Positions 22,298 through 22,346 of a stretch of DNA of 22,346 nt are shown in pieces. Source of the DNA: an uncultured Mollicutes bacterium (lineage in GTDB: Bacteria > Bacillota_I > Bacilli_A > RFN20 > CAG-826). Where the stretch lies: NCBI GenBank assembly GCA_900539595.1, contig UQCQ01000020.1, forward strand, positions 1 to 22,346, in the 5' to 3' direction. How positions within the stretch are numbered: position 1 is the first letter of the stretch; every line of letters starts with the position of its first letter. The notes under the pieces are model-generated. The model saw only the letters and a program-made list of their open reading frames with translations. It did no database searches and was not told the origin of the DNA. The translations under genes and the position numbers were made by a program.

Positions 22298-22346
22298 TGG
22301 ACCCCGTAATTCGGACAGTCTAGAAAAAACACCCTACCAAAAAGAT
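22298..22346. mobile_element. Possible terminal inverted repeat of an IS3-family element (partial)
   Basis: The sequence starting TGGACCCCGTAATTCGGACA, then GTCTAGAAAAAA, resembles terminal repeats of IS3-family elements (TGxACC...TTxGGACA). It begins 26 bp past the Mrp stop and runs off the window, so neither the other end nor a transposase can be seen. The call rests on resemblance alone. Confidence 0.35.

Overview
The window looks like a chromosomal segment of a low-to-mid GC, Gram-positive-type bacterium of the Bacillota, perhaps an Erysipelotrichia/Bacilli gut lineage. The evidence is AGGAGG-type ribosome binding sites, LASC/LTGC lipoproteins, a CcpA-type cre box, YesM/YesN and NarL-type two-component systems, PepC/PepT peptidases and CCA-encoding tRNA genes. 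TGA is used as an ordinary stop, so this is not a code-4 mollicute. The taxonomic placement is inference.

Positions 1-5683 (minus strand) hold a sugar-sensing block transcribed as response regulator (YesN type), histidine kinase (YesM type), then a sugar-binding lipoprotein. The three genes are joined by two 4-bp ATGA overlaps. A second sugar-binding lipoprotein follows with its own leader and a cre box. That last protein is a circular permutation of the MglB fold: the half that is normally C-terminal comes first.

Positions 5870-11652 (minus strand) hold a second sensory block. It contains a 7TM protein whose phospho-acceptor His is replaced by Asn (pseudokinase), an active-looking kinase with HDxxG, a NarL/LuxR response regulator, and then a large surface lipoprotein. 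The middle of that lipoprotein matches domains 2 and 3 of elongation factor Tu with no GTPase domain.

Positions 11760-15350 hold tRNA-Asp(GTC) and tRNA-Gly(TCC), rdgB (possibly leaderless), a YhhN-family membrane protein, an MFS transporter and a small four-helix membrane protein.

Positions 15350-16200 hold two tandem paralogous units of about 284 bp. Each has a 28-codon hydrophobic peptide gene with its own ribosome binding site, a longer overlapping ORF in another frame starting exactly 52 nt upstream, a hairpin with compensatory changes, a strong convergent antisense promoter and a sense terminator. This is the layout of a type I toxin-antitoxin pair and is the best candidate for an undescribed system.

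Positions 16200-22346 hold divergent pepC-like and pepT peptidase genes, an iron-sulfur flavoprotein, tRNA-Gln(CTG), a pyroglutamyl-peptidase-like protein lacking its catalytic Cys, a 51-codon unrecognised ORF with a near-leaderless promoter, a DJ-1/PfpI protein, an Mrp/Nbp35-type Fe-S carrier ATPase, and at the right edge a possible IS3-family terminal repeat.
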